Source: F23-D06 sp963620035 (GTDB lineage Bacteria; Bacteroidota; Bacteroidia; Bacteroidales; WCHB1-69). Taken from it: DNA of 42,682 bases. Made by a program: the position numbers and the translations under genes. This document shows, piece after piece, positions 25,062-32,222 of this stretch (its first letter is position 1; every line of letters begins with the position of its first letter). The stretch covers positions 1 through 42,682 of the forward strand of contig CAVEXN010000021.1 in NCBI GenBank assembly GCA_963620035.1. Direction: 5' to 3'. Below the pieces are notes generated by a model. That model did not search any database, was not told the origin of the DNA, and saw only the letters and a program-made list of their open reading frames with translations.

Positions 25062-26210
25062 ATGGCTCTAATCAGTTTATTCAGTGGAGCGGGAGGCTTG
25101 GACTTAGGCTTCCACAAGGCAGGTTTCAGAACTGCCGTAGCCAACGAGTTCGACTCAAAGATCTGCCCCACTTTCAGATACAATTTCCCAGACGTTTGTC
25201 TGGTGGAGGGAGACATCCGTAACATTGACGAGACGAGATTCCCAGGCGGAATCGACGGAATCATCGGCGGTCCACCCTGTCAATCGTGGAGCGAAGGAGG
25301 CGCAAAGAGAGGCATTGATGATCCAAGAGGCCAGTTGTTTCGCGACTACATCCGCATATTGAAGCATGTGCAGCCCCTTTTCTTCGTTGCTGAAAACGTA
25401 TCGGGAATGCTCGCCCCTCGCAATGCCAAAGCTGTGGAGGAATTCTTGGAAGACTTCCGTAGCGCAGGCGTAGGCTATGATGTGCAGTTGAAGATGCTCA
25501 ATGCCAAGGACTACGAAGTGCCGGAGGACCGAGACCGAGTCTTCTATATCGGTTTCCGCAAAGACCTTGGCATCAGTGACTACGCCTATCCATCCCCCGT
25601 GGAGCCTCGCATCACCCTCAGGCAAGCCATCGGTGATTTGCAGGACAGCGCTATCCCCGCCCTTGAGAAGAACCACACCAACGGCGATGCATGTCTGGTA
25701 TCCAACCACGAATACTATATAGGCGGCTTCTCTTCCATCTTCCTCTCACGCAACAGAGTGCGAGGATGGGACGAGCATGGATTCACCGTACAGGCAAGCG
25801 GCCGACAATGCCAGCTCCACCCCCAGGCGCCGAAGATGGTCAAGATAGACAGCAACCAACAAGCTTTCGTGCCTGGCAAGGAACACCTCTACCGCAGGAT
25901 GACCGTGCGGGAGGTAGCGAGGATTCAGACGTTCCCCGACCATTTCAAGTTCATCTATGATGACGTGAACATGGGCTACAAGATGATAGGCAACGCCGTG
26001 CCCGTAAACCTCGCCTACCACATCGCAAAGAGTATCAGGGAAACACTCGACAAGCACGGCATCAAGTACGGAACAGAGGACGGTGCCGTCGTGGAAAATT
26101 GCTGGAATGCTTTTGCCGGCCGGGGGGGGGGGGGGCAGGCAAACCTTCATCGAGTGGTGATGAAAGTACTTATCTGCCACAAGATGCTTTTTTCGTCCCC
26201 TCGCCCTTGA
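25062..26210 (+). CDS. DNA (cytosine-5-)-methyltransferase, M.HaeIII type (GGCC)
   Basis: Encodes 382 residues. It follows M.HaeIII closely: MALISLFSGAGGLDLGFHKA (motif I), IIGGPPCQSWSEGG with catalytic C73 (motif IV), FFVAENVSGMLAPR (motif VI), VFYIGFRKDLG (motif VIII), FTVQASGRQCQLHPQAP (target recognition and motif IX region) and MIGNAVPVNLAYHIAKSI (motif X). The expected target is the inner cytosine of GGCC. M.HaeIII has about 330 residues; this one has a tail of some 45 more with a run of glycines from a G14 tract (26122-26135), after which the frame ends. Base use is closer to that of the host than in the first R-M system, suggesting a separate origin. With its endonuclease broken it may now act as a solitary methylase. 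Confidence 0.93.
   Translation: MALISLFSGAGGLDLGFHKAGFRTAVANEFDSKICPTFRYNFPDVCLVEGDIRNIDETRFPGGIDGIIGGPPCQSWSEGGAKRGIDDPRGQLFRDYIRILKHVQPLFFVAENVSGMLAPRNAKAVEEFLEDFRSAGVGYDVQLKMLNAKDYEVPEDRDRVFYIGFRKDLGISDYAYPSPVEPRITLRQAIGDLQDSAIPALEKNHTNGDACLVSNHEYYIGGFSSIFLSRNRVRGWDEHGFTVQASGRQCQLHPQAPKMVKIDSNQQAFVPGKEHLYRRMTVREVARIQTFPDHFKFIYDDVNMGYKMIGNAVPVNLAYHIAKSIRETLDKHGIKYGTEDGAVVENCWNAFAGRGGGGQANLHRVVMKVLICHKMLFSSPRP
26122..26135 (+). repeat. Homopolymer of 14 G in the 3' end of the GGCC methyltransferase gene
   Basis: Fourteen G follow GGCC, inside the coding frame near codon 354. With G14 the tail reads QANLHRVVMKVLICHKMLF and stops at 26210. With one G more (or two fewer) the frame would go on for about 55 residues (AGKPSSSGDESTYLPQDAFF onward) to a stop near 26302. 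With one G fewer it would end after RQTFIEW. Tracts of this length commonly slip during replication. Confidence 0.9.
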
Positions 26211-26373
26211 ATTGCCAAGGTCAAGGAACGGAGCAAAAAACTAAAAAACATTGCAGTCTTGACAAGACCCGAAGCCACAGAATGGAAAAACGGAAAATGT
26301 AATTTGCCAATTGTCACGGCGGACGACTGCGTATGCCGCCATTTTATAATCTATACAAAGTAACACTAAGTCT

Positions 26374-27522
26374 ATGAAAAATTATCTGAAAGTCCTCATC
26401 CTGGCCGCAATGATGCTGCCGGTTGCAGGCAAATCGCAGGATAAGCCTGCAAGTCCGGTCACCGACCCCGACGTTTCTGTCGTCTATTTCTGCCGAGAAA
26501 TCACACCGCAGAACATCCTCCGGCTTTACGAGGCCATGAATGTGGATCTGAAAGGCAAAGTGGGATTGAAAGTGCATTTTGGCGAACGCGGAAACGAGAA
26601 CTTCCTCAATCCAGAACTGCTCAGGCCGCTCGCCGAAAAGGTCAACCCTACGTTTGTGGAGACTAATGTGCTGTATGTCAGCGACCGCCGTTTTACCGAC
26701 AAGCACATAGCCCTTGCCAAGGAGCACGGTTTCACGTTCGCGCCCATTGATATTCTTGACGACAAAGGCGAAAAGAATTTCTCTGCCGAGGGTATGGGAC
26801 TGAACCATTTTACCGGAGTCAAAGGCGGCGCTGCATTGGAGAACTACGACAGCTACATCATCTATTCCCACTTCAAGGGACACGGCTCGGCAGGATTTGG
26901 CGGCGCCATCAAGAATATCGGTATGGGGCTTGCCTCACCCGGCGGGAAGATGGCGATACATGCGAATGCCACACCAAAAGTGAACAATCCCGGCCAATGT
27001 TTCCATTGCAACAGGTGTGTGCAGCAGTGCCCCGCCGTGGCTATTTCGGTTGACGACCACGGCCCGGTCATCGACACCACAAAATGCATCGGATGCGCTA
27101 AGTGTATAGCCGAATGTCCCAAAAAATTGTTCTCGCCCGACAATTCCAACTATAGCGAGACGGTCTTTCTGGAGAAACTGGTGGAATACACCAAAGTGCT
27201 TACCGGCGTGCGCCCGATGGTCTATATCAACGTGATGGCCAATATATCCGAAGTGTGCGACTGCGCTGCCCGAGCCCCCAAGCCTTTCCTTGCAGACATC
27301 GGTGCGGTGGCCTCTACCGACATCGTAGCCATTGACCACGCCTGCCACGACCTTGTGGCGACCGCCCAAGGACAGACCGAGGCTTTCCGTGCCAAGAACG
27401 GTGTGGCAGCCCTCCACCAACTCGAATATGCCGAGAAACTCAATATGGGCCACAACAAATATGTGCTTATAGACATCGAGACCGGCGAACGCATTACAAT
27501 CGAACAGGCCGTAAAGCAATAA
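26374..27522 (+). CDS. DUF362-domain 4Fe-4S protein with signal peptide
   Basis: Encodes 382 residues. A signal-like N-terminus (MKNYLKVLILAAMMLPVAGK) is followed by the DUF362 domain (KVGLKVHFGERGNENFLNPE; SHFKGHGSAGFGGAIKNIGM). Inside it lie two 4Fe-4S motifs, CFHCNRCVQQCP and CIGCAKCIAECP, near residues 209-250. The C-terminal part resumes DUF362 (RPMVYINVMANISEVCDCAA). The protein is probably an electron-transfer protein; its partner and its export are unclear, since iron-sulfur proteins of this kind often lack signal peptides or use Tat, and no twin arginine is seen here. It is flanked by unrelated genes. Confidence 0.85.
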   Translation: MKNYLKVLILAAMMLPVAGKSQDKPASPVTDPDVSVVYFCREITPQNILRLYEAMNVDLKGKVGLKVHFGERGNENFLNPELLRPLAEKVNPTFVETNVLYVSDRRFTDKHIALAKEHGFTFAPIDILDDKGEKNFSAEGMGLNHFTGVKGGAALENYDSYIIYSHFKGHGSAGFGGAIKNIGMGLASPGGKMAIHANATPKVNNPGQCFHCNRCVQQCPAVAISVDDHGPVIDTTKCIGCAKCIAECPKKLFSPDNSNYSETVFLEKLVEYTKVLTGVRPMVYINVMANISEVCDCAARAPKPFLADIGAVASTDIVAIDHACHDLVATAQGQTEAFRAKNGVAALHQLEYAEKLNMGHNKYVLIDIETGERITIEQAVKQ

Positions 27523-27532
27523 CAAAAAATAT

Positions 27533-27579
27533 CATAATGCAAAGGTATTTAATAAAAAAATATTTACTTTTGCATTATG
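27533..27579. promoter_or_regulatory. Palindrome with divergent -7 boxes overlapping the comEA-like start
   Basis: CATAATGCAAA (27533-27543) and TTTGCATTATG (27569-27579) are perfect inverted arms; the interior is AT-rich. The right arm carries TACTTTTG (27565-27572) reading right, and the left arm TACCTTTG (27547-27540) reading left, both matching TAnnTTTG. The right arm ends in the ATG of the next gene, so transcription from the right-hand box would begin at or just inside the start codon. It may be an operator, a promoter for a leaderless message, or a structure ending the preceding gene. Confidence 0.6.
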
Positions 27580-28248
27580 AAAACGAAATTGGATTTTACG
27601 CAAGGAGAGAAGGCGGCAGCGATAGCGCTGCTCGCCTTCATTGTTGTATCATACACCGTTTATTTCCTCTATGATGCCAAGGCGGACACGACACGCTGTT
27701 TTGATGCGGATTTATCTATGATAGAGGAATTTAACAGAAAGCAGGACTCTCTGAGGCAGACTCGTCAGCAGGAACAAAGATCGAATCGGCAAGGCTGGAA
27801 AGCCGACACTATACCGAAAGGGAAGAACAAGCGTCAGCGGTTATACGACATTGTGAAGATTGACCTTAACAGGTGCGATACGAGCGACATTATGACGGTG
27901 CCGGGTTTCGGCAGCAAACGTGCCGCCAAATTGATTGAGTACCGCGAACGCCTAGGCGGTTTCTACGACCTTTCGCAACTCAAAGAGGTGTATGTGCTTA
28001 AGGATATGGACAGTGCCTATATTGCGCAATATTTCATGGTCGGTCCCGGAACGGTGCGTCGGATCAACATCAACGAGGCAGACTATGCGGAAATGGTCAA
28101 TCATCCCTACTTTGACGCGTATCTGGTCCGCACAATCCTCAACTACCGCAGCAAGCACGGCAGCATCGGCTCTGTGGAGGAATTGCAGCAGGTTACGCAT
28201 GCCTATTCGGAACTGATGCGGCGTCTGTGCCACTATGTCTCATTCTGA
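27577..28248 (+). CDS. ComEA-like helix-hairpin-helix protein with membrane anchor
   Basis: Encodes 223 residues. One membrane helix at about 13-35 (AAIALLAFIVVSYTVYFLYD) is followed by a charged linker and two helix-hairpin-helix units. These are IDLNRCDTSDIMTVPGFGSK with RAAKLIEYRERLGGFYDLSQ (about 94-135) and ININEADYAEMVNHPYF with RTILNYRSKHGSIGSVEELQ (about 165-210). Such proteins bind DNA without sequence specificity outside the membrane, as ComEA does in DNA uptake; in Bacteroidota they are widespread without proof of competence. The stop overlaps the end of queA (opposite strand) by 9 bases. Confidence 0.85.
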   Translation: MKTKLDFTQGEKAAAIALLAFIVVSYTVYFLYDAKADTTRCFDADLSMIEEFNRKQDSLRQTRQQEQRSNRQGWKADTIPKGKNKRQRLYDIVKIDLNRCDTSDIMTVPGFGSKRAAKLIEYRERLGGFYDLSQLKEVYVLKDMDSAYIAQYFMVGPGTVRRININEADYAEMVNHPYFDAYLVRTILNYRSKHGSIGSVEELQQVTHAYSELMRRLCHYVSF

Positions 28249-29475
28249 CTCTGCGGGCAGGTAGAGGTTGGAGTCCCCGTAACTCAGGAAACGGTAGCCG
28301 TTTTCGAGGGCATGTGCATATATTTTCCGCCAATGTTGACCTATAAAGGCAGAGACGAGCAGCAACAGCGTGCTTTTGGGCTGGTGGAAATTGGTGACGA
28401 GACCCTGCACAAGGCGCGGTTTGTAGGTGGGCAGTATGATGAGTTCCGTGGTGCCGCGAAGAAAGTCGGTGCCGTGTTGATGCAAGTGTTCCAGTATCGC
28501 CCCGAGCGATTCCTCGACGGAAACGGCTCGCAGGGCCTCGTCTTCATACACTTCCCATTGGCGTACGGCAAGGGGCTCTGCACGCTTCAGACACATCTTG
28601 GCTCCCATAATGAACAGCGACTCCAGCGTACGTGTCACGGTAGTGCCGACGGCTATGCAGCGTTTTCCGCCCTTGAGTGAGGTAAGCAGATGCTGCACAA
28701 GTCTTTCTGACAAGATGATTTTCTCTTCGTGCATGAAATGCTCACCGATAGTCTCCCCCGAGACGGGCTTGAAAGTGCCGGCCCCGACATGCAGGGTGAC
28801 ATAGTCCGTGTCGATGCCTTTCTCTGCCAGTGCCTTGAATACCTCCGGGGTGAAATGGAGTCCGGCGGTAGGGGCAGCCACCGAGCCCTCACACTTGGCA
28901 TACACCGTTTGGTAGCGCAGTTCGTCAGAGGCTTCGGCGGCACGTTTGATGTAGGGCGGCAACGGAATCTTGCCGTAGTGCTCCAGCCACTCGGCAAACG
29001 TGATGTCGCGGTCTGGCCACGAGAATTTGACTTTGAAGGTGCTTTCCCGGCAGGGCTCTTTCACGGCAGTCACCGTGACGGTGCGATTCCCGATAGGCAC
29101 GCTGATTTCGAGCGGATGCTTCCATCGTTTTGCATTCCCCACCATACACTTCCAGACCACCTCGCCCGTGAGGGCAAATGCGGTGGCGGGGTCGGTGCAT
29201 GGGGCAAGCGGCTCCATACAGAAGATCTCGATGGCGGCGCCGGTGGCGTTATGTACCAGCAGACGCGCATGGATGACTTTCGAGTCGTTGAACAGCAGCA
29301 GATGCCGACGGTCAAGAAAGTCGGGCAGCCGGTCAAAGCGGCTGTCGGTGATCTGCCCGTCCCGATAGACAAGCAGCTTGGAACGGTCGCGTTGCGCGGC
29401 CGGGAAAAAGGCGATATTCTCCTCGGGCAAATCGTAGTTGTACGCTTCAATCCGGATGTTTTTTTCTTCAGTCAA
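28240..29475 (-). CDS. queA: S-adenosylmethionine:tRNA ribosyltransferase-isomerase
   Basis: Encodes 411 residues. QueA transfers and rearranges the ribosyl group of AdoMet onto 7-aminomethyl-7-deazaguanine in tRNA, the step before the final step of queuosine synthesis. Family blocks are visible: YDLPEENIAFFPAAQRDRSK, LLLFNDSKVIHARL, EVVWKCMVGNAKRWK, GSVAAPTAGLHFTPEVFKAL, VTLHVGAGTFKPV and TNFHQPKSTLLLLVSAFIG. The length is that of the Bacteroidota form, longer than the 350 or so of proteobacteria. It is transcribed alone from a -7 box at 29554-29561. Confidence 0.95.
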   Translation of the reverse strand: MTEEKNIRIEAYNYDLPEENIAFFPAAQRDRSKLLVYRDGQITDSRFDRLPDFLDRRHLLLFNDSKVIHARLLVHNATGAAIEIFCMEPLAPCTDPATAFALTGEVVWKCMVGNAKRWKHPLEISVPIGNRTVTVTAVKEPCRESTFKVKFSWPDRDITFAEWLEHYGKIPLPPYIKRAAEASDELRYQTVYAKCEGSVAAPTAGLHFTPEVFKALAEKGIDTDYVTLHVGAGTFKPVSGETIGEHFMHEEKIILSERLVQHLLTSLKGGKRCIAVGTTVTRTLESLFIMGAKMCLKRAEPLAVRQWEVYEDEALRAVSVEESLGAILEHLHQHGTDFLRGTTELIILPTYKPRLVQGLVTNFHQPKSTLLLLVSAFIGQHWRKIYAHALENGYRFLSYGDSNLYLPAESE

Positions 29476-29553
29476 TTTCAGGACAGTGTTGATGGTTTTA
29501 CAATATAGAAGCCCGTTTGCGCCAAATACTTACGCCTCACGGAGAAAGGACGG

Positions 29554-29561
29554 CAAAAATA
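29554..29561 (-). promoter_or_regulatory. -7 promoter box of queA
   Basis: Reads TATTTTTG on the minus strand, 79 bases before the queA start. No good -33 element was seen. Confidence 0.55.
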
Positions 29562-29657
29562 GCAAAATAGATCAGAAGTCAGAACTTGGGTTTTAGAATC
29601 ACGGCCGGCGCACTCTTCCCACACCAGAACAATGAGGAATGAGGATTTTTTCCCGTT

Positions 29658-29688
29658 TTTGATATGTTGGAAAAAAGTGTTATGTTTG
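29658..29688 (+). promoter_or_regulatory. Promoter of the FISUMP-domain gene
   Basis: TTTG (29658-29661), 19 bases, then TATGTTTG (29681-29688), a full Bacteroidota consensus with ideal spacing. It gives a long leader of about 245 bases before 29940, containing the AT repeat and a GC-rich hairpin. Confidence 0.75.
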
Positions 29689-29939
29689 CACTTTCAAACA
29701 GATGAACATTATAAACAGATGGAATATTCCCGTAATTTGTTGACATTCATATATATATATATATATATAATCGTCGGTTTCCCGTCTGCGGTTGTTTTTT
29801 CCGTTGCCGCTTTTTCTTTCAAACCGCCCGGATCGCGTTTTTGGTGCGGGGCCGCAACTTTTTTCTCCCCGGCGCACGTCGCGTGCGCCCCATCCCAAGA
29901 CATTATAATCCTTAATTCCTAATTCCTAATTATACAATT
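29689..29939 (+). other. Long structured leader of the FISUMP-domain gene
   Basis: This gene-free stretch holds, in order, a possible small frame from the ATG at 29719 that reads through the AT repeat as alternating Ile-Tyr, the AT repeat itself (29749-29769), and a perfect 8-pair hairpin GGCGCACG/CGTGCGCC with a 3-base loop (29871-29889). A repeated CTTAATTC/CTAATTC stretch lies just before the start codon. A TTGACA (29740-29745) and a TATAAT (29766-29771) flank the AT repeat like an E. coli-type promoter, but this class of promoter is not the norm in Bacteroidota. Confidence 0.5.
29749..29769 (+). repeat. AT dinucleotide repeat (about 10 units)
   Basis: An uninterrupted AT run of 21 bases in the leader of the FISUMP-domain gene, about 55 bases after the predicted transcription start. 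Repeats of this kind change length easily. Confidence 0.9.
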
Positions 29940-30698
29940 ATGAACACTCTTTACAGAACAACACCGTTTCTTCTTCTTGCGCTCTGCCTCCTTGTGCAGA
30001 CGCCGTTTTGCCGTGCCCAGGCGCCGGCCTTTGTCTGCGGACGCTCCATTGCGAGCGACGTTGACGGCAACATTTACACCACGGTGCAGATAGGCAGCCA
30101 GTGCTGGATGCGGGAGAACCTGCGCACCACGAGGTACAGCGACTGCACGCCCATCCCCTTGGGCGCCGAAACGAGCACAGGCACGGCATACCGTTATGCC
30201 CCGGACAACAACGAAAGCAACGTTCCCGCCTACGGCTACCTTTACAACTGGGCGGCGGTGATGAACGGCGCAGGGTCGTCGTCGTCCAACCCGTCAGGGG
30301 TGCAGGGCATCTGTCCTGCGGGCTGGCACGTGCCAAGCGATGCGGAGTGGCAACAGCTCACCGACTATGTGAGTTCCCAAAGCCGGTACCAGTGCGACGG
30401 AAGCAGCAACTATATCGCCAAGGCGCTCGCCTCCACTACAGGCTGGGGAAGCACTTCCACCACCTGCGCAGTCGGCAACAATCCTTCGGGCAACAACGCC
30501 ACGGGCTTCTCGGCCGTTCCGGCTGGCTTCTACATCGGCTTTTACGTCAATTTCGGCAACGCCGCGGACTTTTGGAGCGCTACCGAGACCAATAGCAGCA
30601 ATGCGAACTACTGGAACCTCAGTTACCGAAACGTCGGCGTGAACAGCAACTACAGCAACAAGGGCTACGGGCATTCTGTCCGTTGCCTCAGGGACTGA
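29940..30698 (+). CDS. Secreted FISUMP-domain protein
   Basis: Encodes 252 residues. The signal peptide ends near FCRAQA at about residue 24. The rest is one Fibrobacter succinogenes major paralogous (FISUMP) domain: DVDGNIYTTVQIGSQCWMRE near the start, NVPAYGYLYNWAAVMNG, the signature GICPAGWHVPSDAEWQQLTD near 120-140, SAVPAGFYIGFY, FWSATETNSSNANYW and the end GYGHSVRCLRD. These domains are found in exported proteins of Fibrobacteres and Bacteroidota, often in large families; the fold is related to C-type-lectin or formylglycine-enzyme-like domains and the role is unknown. The long repeat-bearing leader suggests variable expression. Confidence 0.85.
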   Translation: MNTLYRTTPFLLLALCLLVQTPFCRAQAPAFVCGRSIASDVDGNIYTTVQIGSQCWMRENLRTTRYSDCTPIPLGAETSTGTAYRYAPDNNESNVPAYGYLYNWAAVMNGAGSSSSNPSGVQGICPAGWHVPSDAEWQQLTDYVSSQSRYQCDGSSNYIAKALASTTGWGSTSTTCAVGNNPSGNNATGFSAVPAGFYIGFYVNFGNAADFWSATETNSSNANYWNLSYRNVGVNSNYSNKGYGHSVRCLRD

Positions 30699-30735
30699 AC
30701 GAGACGTCAGTCTTTTTCCGTCCTGCGCGCCGGAG

Positions 30736-30795
30736 CCGGGGCTGACGTAAGACTCTTTTCGACAGGCGCACAAGCCCCGGGGCTGACGTAAGACT
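30736..30795 (+). repeat. 19-base direct repeat after the FISUMP-domain gene
   Basis: CCGGGGCTGACGTAAGACT occurs at 30736-30754 and again at 30777-30795. A degenerate third version (GACGTCAGTCTTTTT) lies just upstream near 30703-30717. It may be the footprint of past duplication or exchange of neighbouring cassettes. The remainder of the 265-base gap holds a -7 box at 30893. Confidence 0.75.
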
Positions 30796-30892
30796 TAAGA
30801 CTTATGATGAAAGATGGAACAACATGCGTAACGCCTCTAAAGTCTGTTTCGTGCGGCAGCCGGGTTGTTCCCATGAGTTGTAGATTATTTGT

Positions 30893-30900
30893 TATTTTTG
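30893..30900 (+). promoter_or_regulatory. -7 promoter box of the SBD-like gene
   Basis: TATTTTTG, 63 bases before the start at 30964. No TTG was found at the right distance upstream. Confidence 0.5.
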
Positions 30901-30963
30901 CGCCATAATTGCCGGCTGCCATCATGACGGAAGTCGGCCGAACCTAAAAAAAATGCCGCAAAT

Positions 30964-31500
30964 ATGTTCACACATCTTCGTTTTTTCGAGTATGAAAACG
31001 CGTACAGACACTATACAAAGGCCATGCAGGGCATGAAGCAGTGTACTGACAGGGCTAGCCGGACCAAAATCATAGCCAAGCCGGTGCTCCTCCTTGCCGT
31101 AATAAAGCTGATAGAGGAAGGGAAAACAAACAACCTTTTCACCTATAGTGAGATAGAGCCTACATACCGCGATTTGTATGCCCAATGGCTTGCCCATGTG
31201 GGGCAAGAGCGGGTTACACCTTTGTGTTACCCGTTCTACTTTCTGCGCAGCGACGGCTTTTGGCATCTCCTATGGAAGAACTCGGAGGTGAAGACGGGGA
31301 ACCCGTCGGCGTCATGGTTGGAGCACAACTGCCACGGCGCAAGCCTCGACCCCGAGCTGTGGATCCTGCTCGTGGACAAAACCTACCGCGACATGATGGC
31401 ACAGTTCCTGACCGACTGCAAAATCAGCGAGGCCGCCCCACGCACGCCGTCATTGAAGAGTGTACTCCGCCGCTTCGCCCAATTGCTTATGATCGCGTAG
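30964..31500 (+). CDS. Protein resembling a free-standing DNA sulfur-binding (ScoMcrA-type SBD) domain
   Basis: Encodes 178 residues. The pattern is that of the N-terminal domain of ScoMcrA-like HNH endonucleases, which reads phosphorothioate DNA. The segment KPVLLLAVIKLIEEG (39-53) is followed by an acidic helical region (YSEIEPTYRDLYAQWL), then P-FYFLRSDGFWHLLW (90-104) and a last third with WLEHNCHGASLDPELWILLV. In those enzymes a nuclease follows; here the protein ends with a short basic tail and no HNH or other catalytic motif is seen. It may be a DNA-binding regulator, half of a two-part nuclease, or a degenerate relic. The assignment is by remembered motif pattern, not by alignment. 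It stands alone between a FISUMP gene and hpt. Confidence 0.5.
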   Translation: MFTHLRFFEYENAYRHYTKAMQGMKQCTDRASRTKIIAKPVLLLAVIKLIEEGKTNNLFTYSEIEPTYRDLYAQWLAHVGQERVTPLCYPFYFLRSDGFWHLLWKNSEVKTGNPSASWLEHNCHGASLDPELWILLVDKTYRDMMAQFLTDCKISEAAPRTPSLKSVLRRFAQLLMIA

Positions 31501-31618
31501 CCGTCGATTATGCACGTTGCCTTCCCCCTCTATTCTTTGATTGCTTGATGCTGTACTGCCGCAGATAGAGGAAACGGAAAAAGAAAAGGAATAAGATGAA
31601 TGAATGAACAGGAAATGC

Positions 31619-31626
31619 TATTTTTG
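31619..31626 (+). promoter_or_regulatory. -7 promoter box of the hpt-adk-dxr-rsgA operon
   Basis: TATTTTTG, 28 bases before the chosen hpt start. It overlaps an upstream in-frame ATG at 31604 and so argues for the start at 31655. Confidence 0.65.
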
Positions 31627-31654
31627 CAACCTTGATTTAAGATTCGACAAATCC

Positions 31655-32200
31655 ATGTTAGATACTGTTACCGTTTTAGACAAGACGTTTGAAAAGTTCA
31701 TTTCGGCCGCCGAGATAGATGAGGCTGTGCAGAAAGTGGCGGACCGCATCAATGAAGACTATAAAGACGACGACCCGATCCTGCTGGTCACGCTCAACGG
31801 GGCAATCGTCTTTGCCGTTGACCTGATGAAACGGCTCACCATCAAGTGCCGTCTCACCTGCGTGAAACTTTCCTCATACAGCGGCACGGAAACCACCCGG
31901 AACGTGAAGACGCTGATTGGGCTCAACGTTGACCTGAAAGGCCAAAGAGTGCTGATTATCGAAGACATCGTGGATACCGGAACCACATACAGCCACCTAT
32001 GCCAGATGCTCGAACCAATGGGGCTGAAAGACCTCCGCATCGCCACAATGACCTGCAAGCCGGAGAAATACAAACTCGACTTGCCTGTCCACTATATCGG
32101 ATTAAATATCCCCAACCGCTTTGTGGTGGGGCGCGGCCTCGACTACGACGGTTACGGACGCAACCTGCCCGATCTGTATCAGCTGAAAACAGACAATTAA
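31655..32200 (+). CDS. hpt: Hypoxanthine phosphoribosyltransferase
   Basis: Encodes 181 residues from the ATG at 31655. The PRPP-binding signature VLIIEDIVDTGTTYSHL lies near 105-120. LLVTLNGAIVFAVDLMKRL near 45 and the end IPNRFVVGRGLDYDGYGRNL are typical of the Hpt group, which salvages hypoxanthine and guanine. Adenylate kinase follows 22 bases later, so two purine-nucleotide genes are paired. Confidence 0.93.
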   Translation: MLDTVTVLDKTFEKFISAAEIDEAVQKVADRINEDYKDDDPILLVTLNGAIVFAVDLMKRLTIKCRLTCVKLSSYSGTETTRNVKTLIGLNVDLKGQRVLIIEDIVDTGTTYSHLCQMLEPMGLKDLRIATMTCKPEKYKLDLPVHYIGLNIPNRFVVGRGLDYDGYGRNLPDLYQLKTDN

Positions 32201-32222
32201 AGATGCTCAATAAATAAGTAAG

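Noticed and set aside
26318..26346. GGCGG...CCGCC hairpin followed by ATTTTA as a terminator after the GGCC methyltransferase
   Set aside because: Only five pairs with a 13-base loop and a short T-run; possible but too weak to list as a feature.
29740..29771. TTGACA and TATAAT as a standard sigma-70 promoter
   Set aside because: The spacing is 20 bases and Bacteroidota normally use TTTG/TAnnTTTG, which is present with ideal spacing at 29658-29688. Kept only as a side remark.
29632..29922. An open frame through the AT repeat with an Ile-Tyr run and a hydrophobic stretch
   Set aside because: It starts upstream of the predicted promoter and looks like chance; only the shorter version from 29719 could be a leader frame, and that is unsupported.
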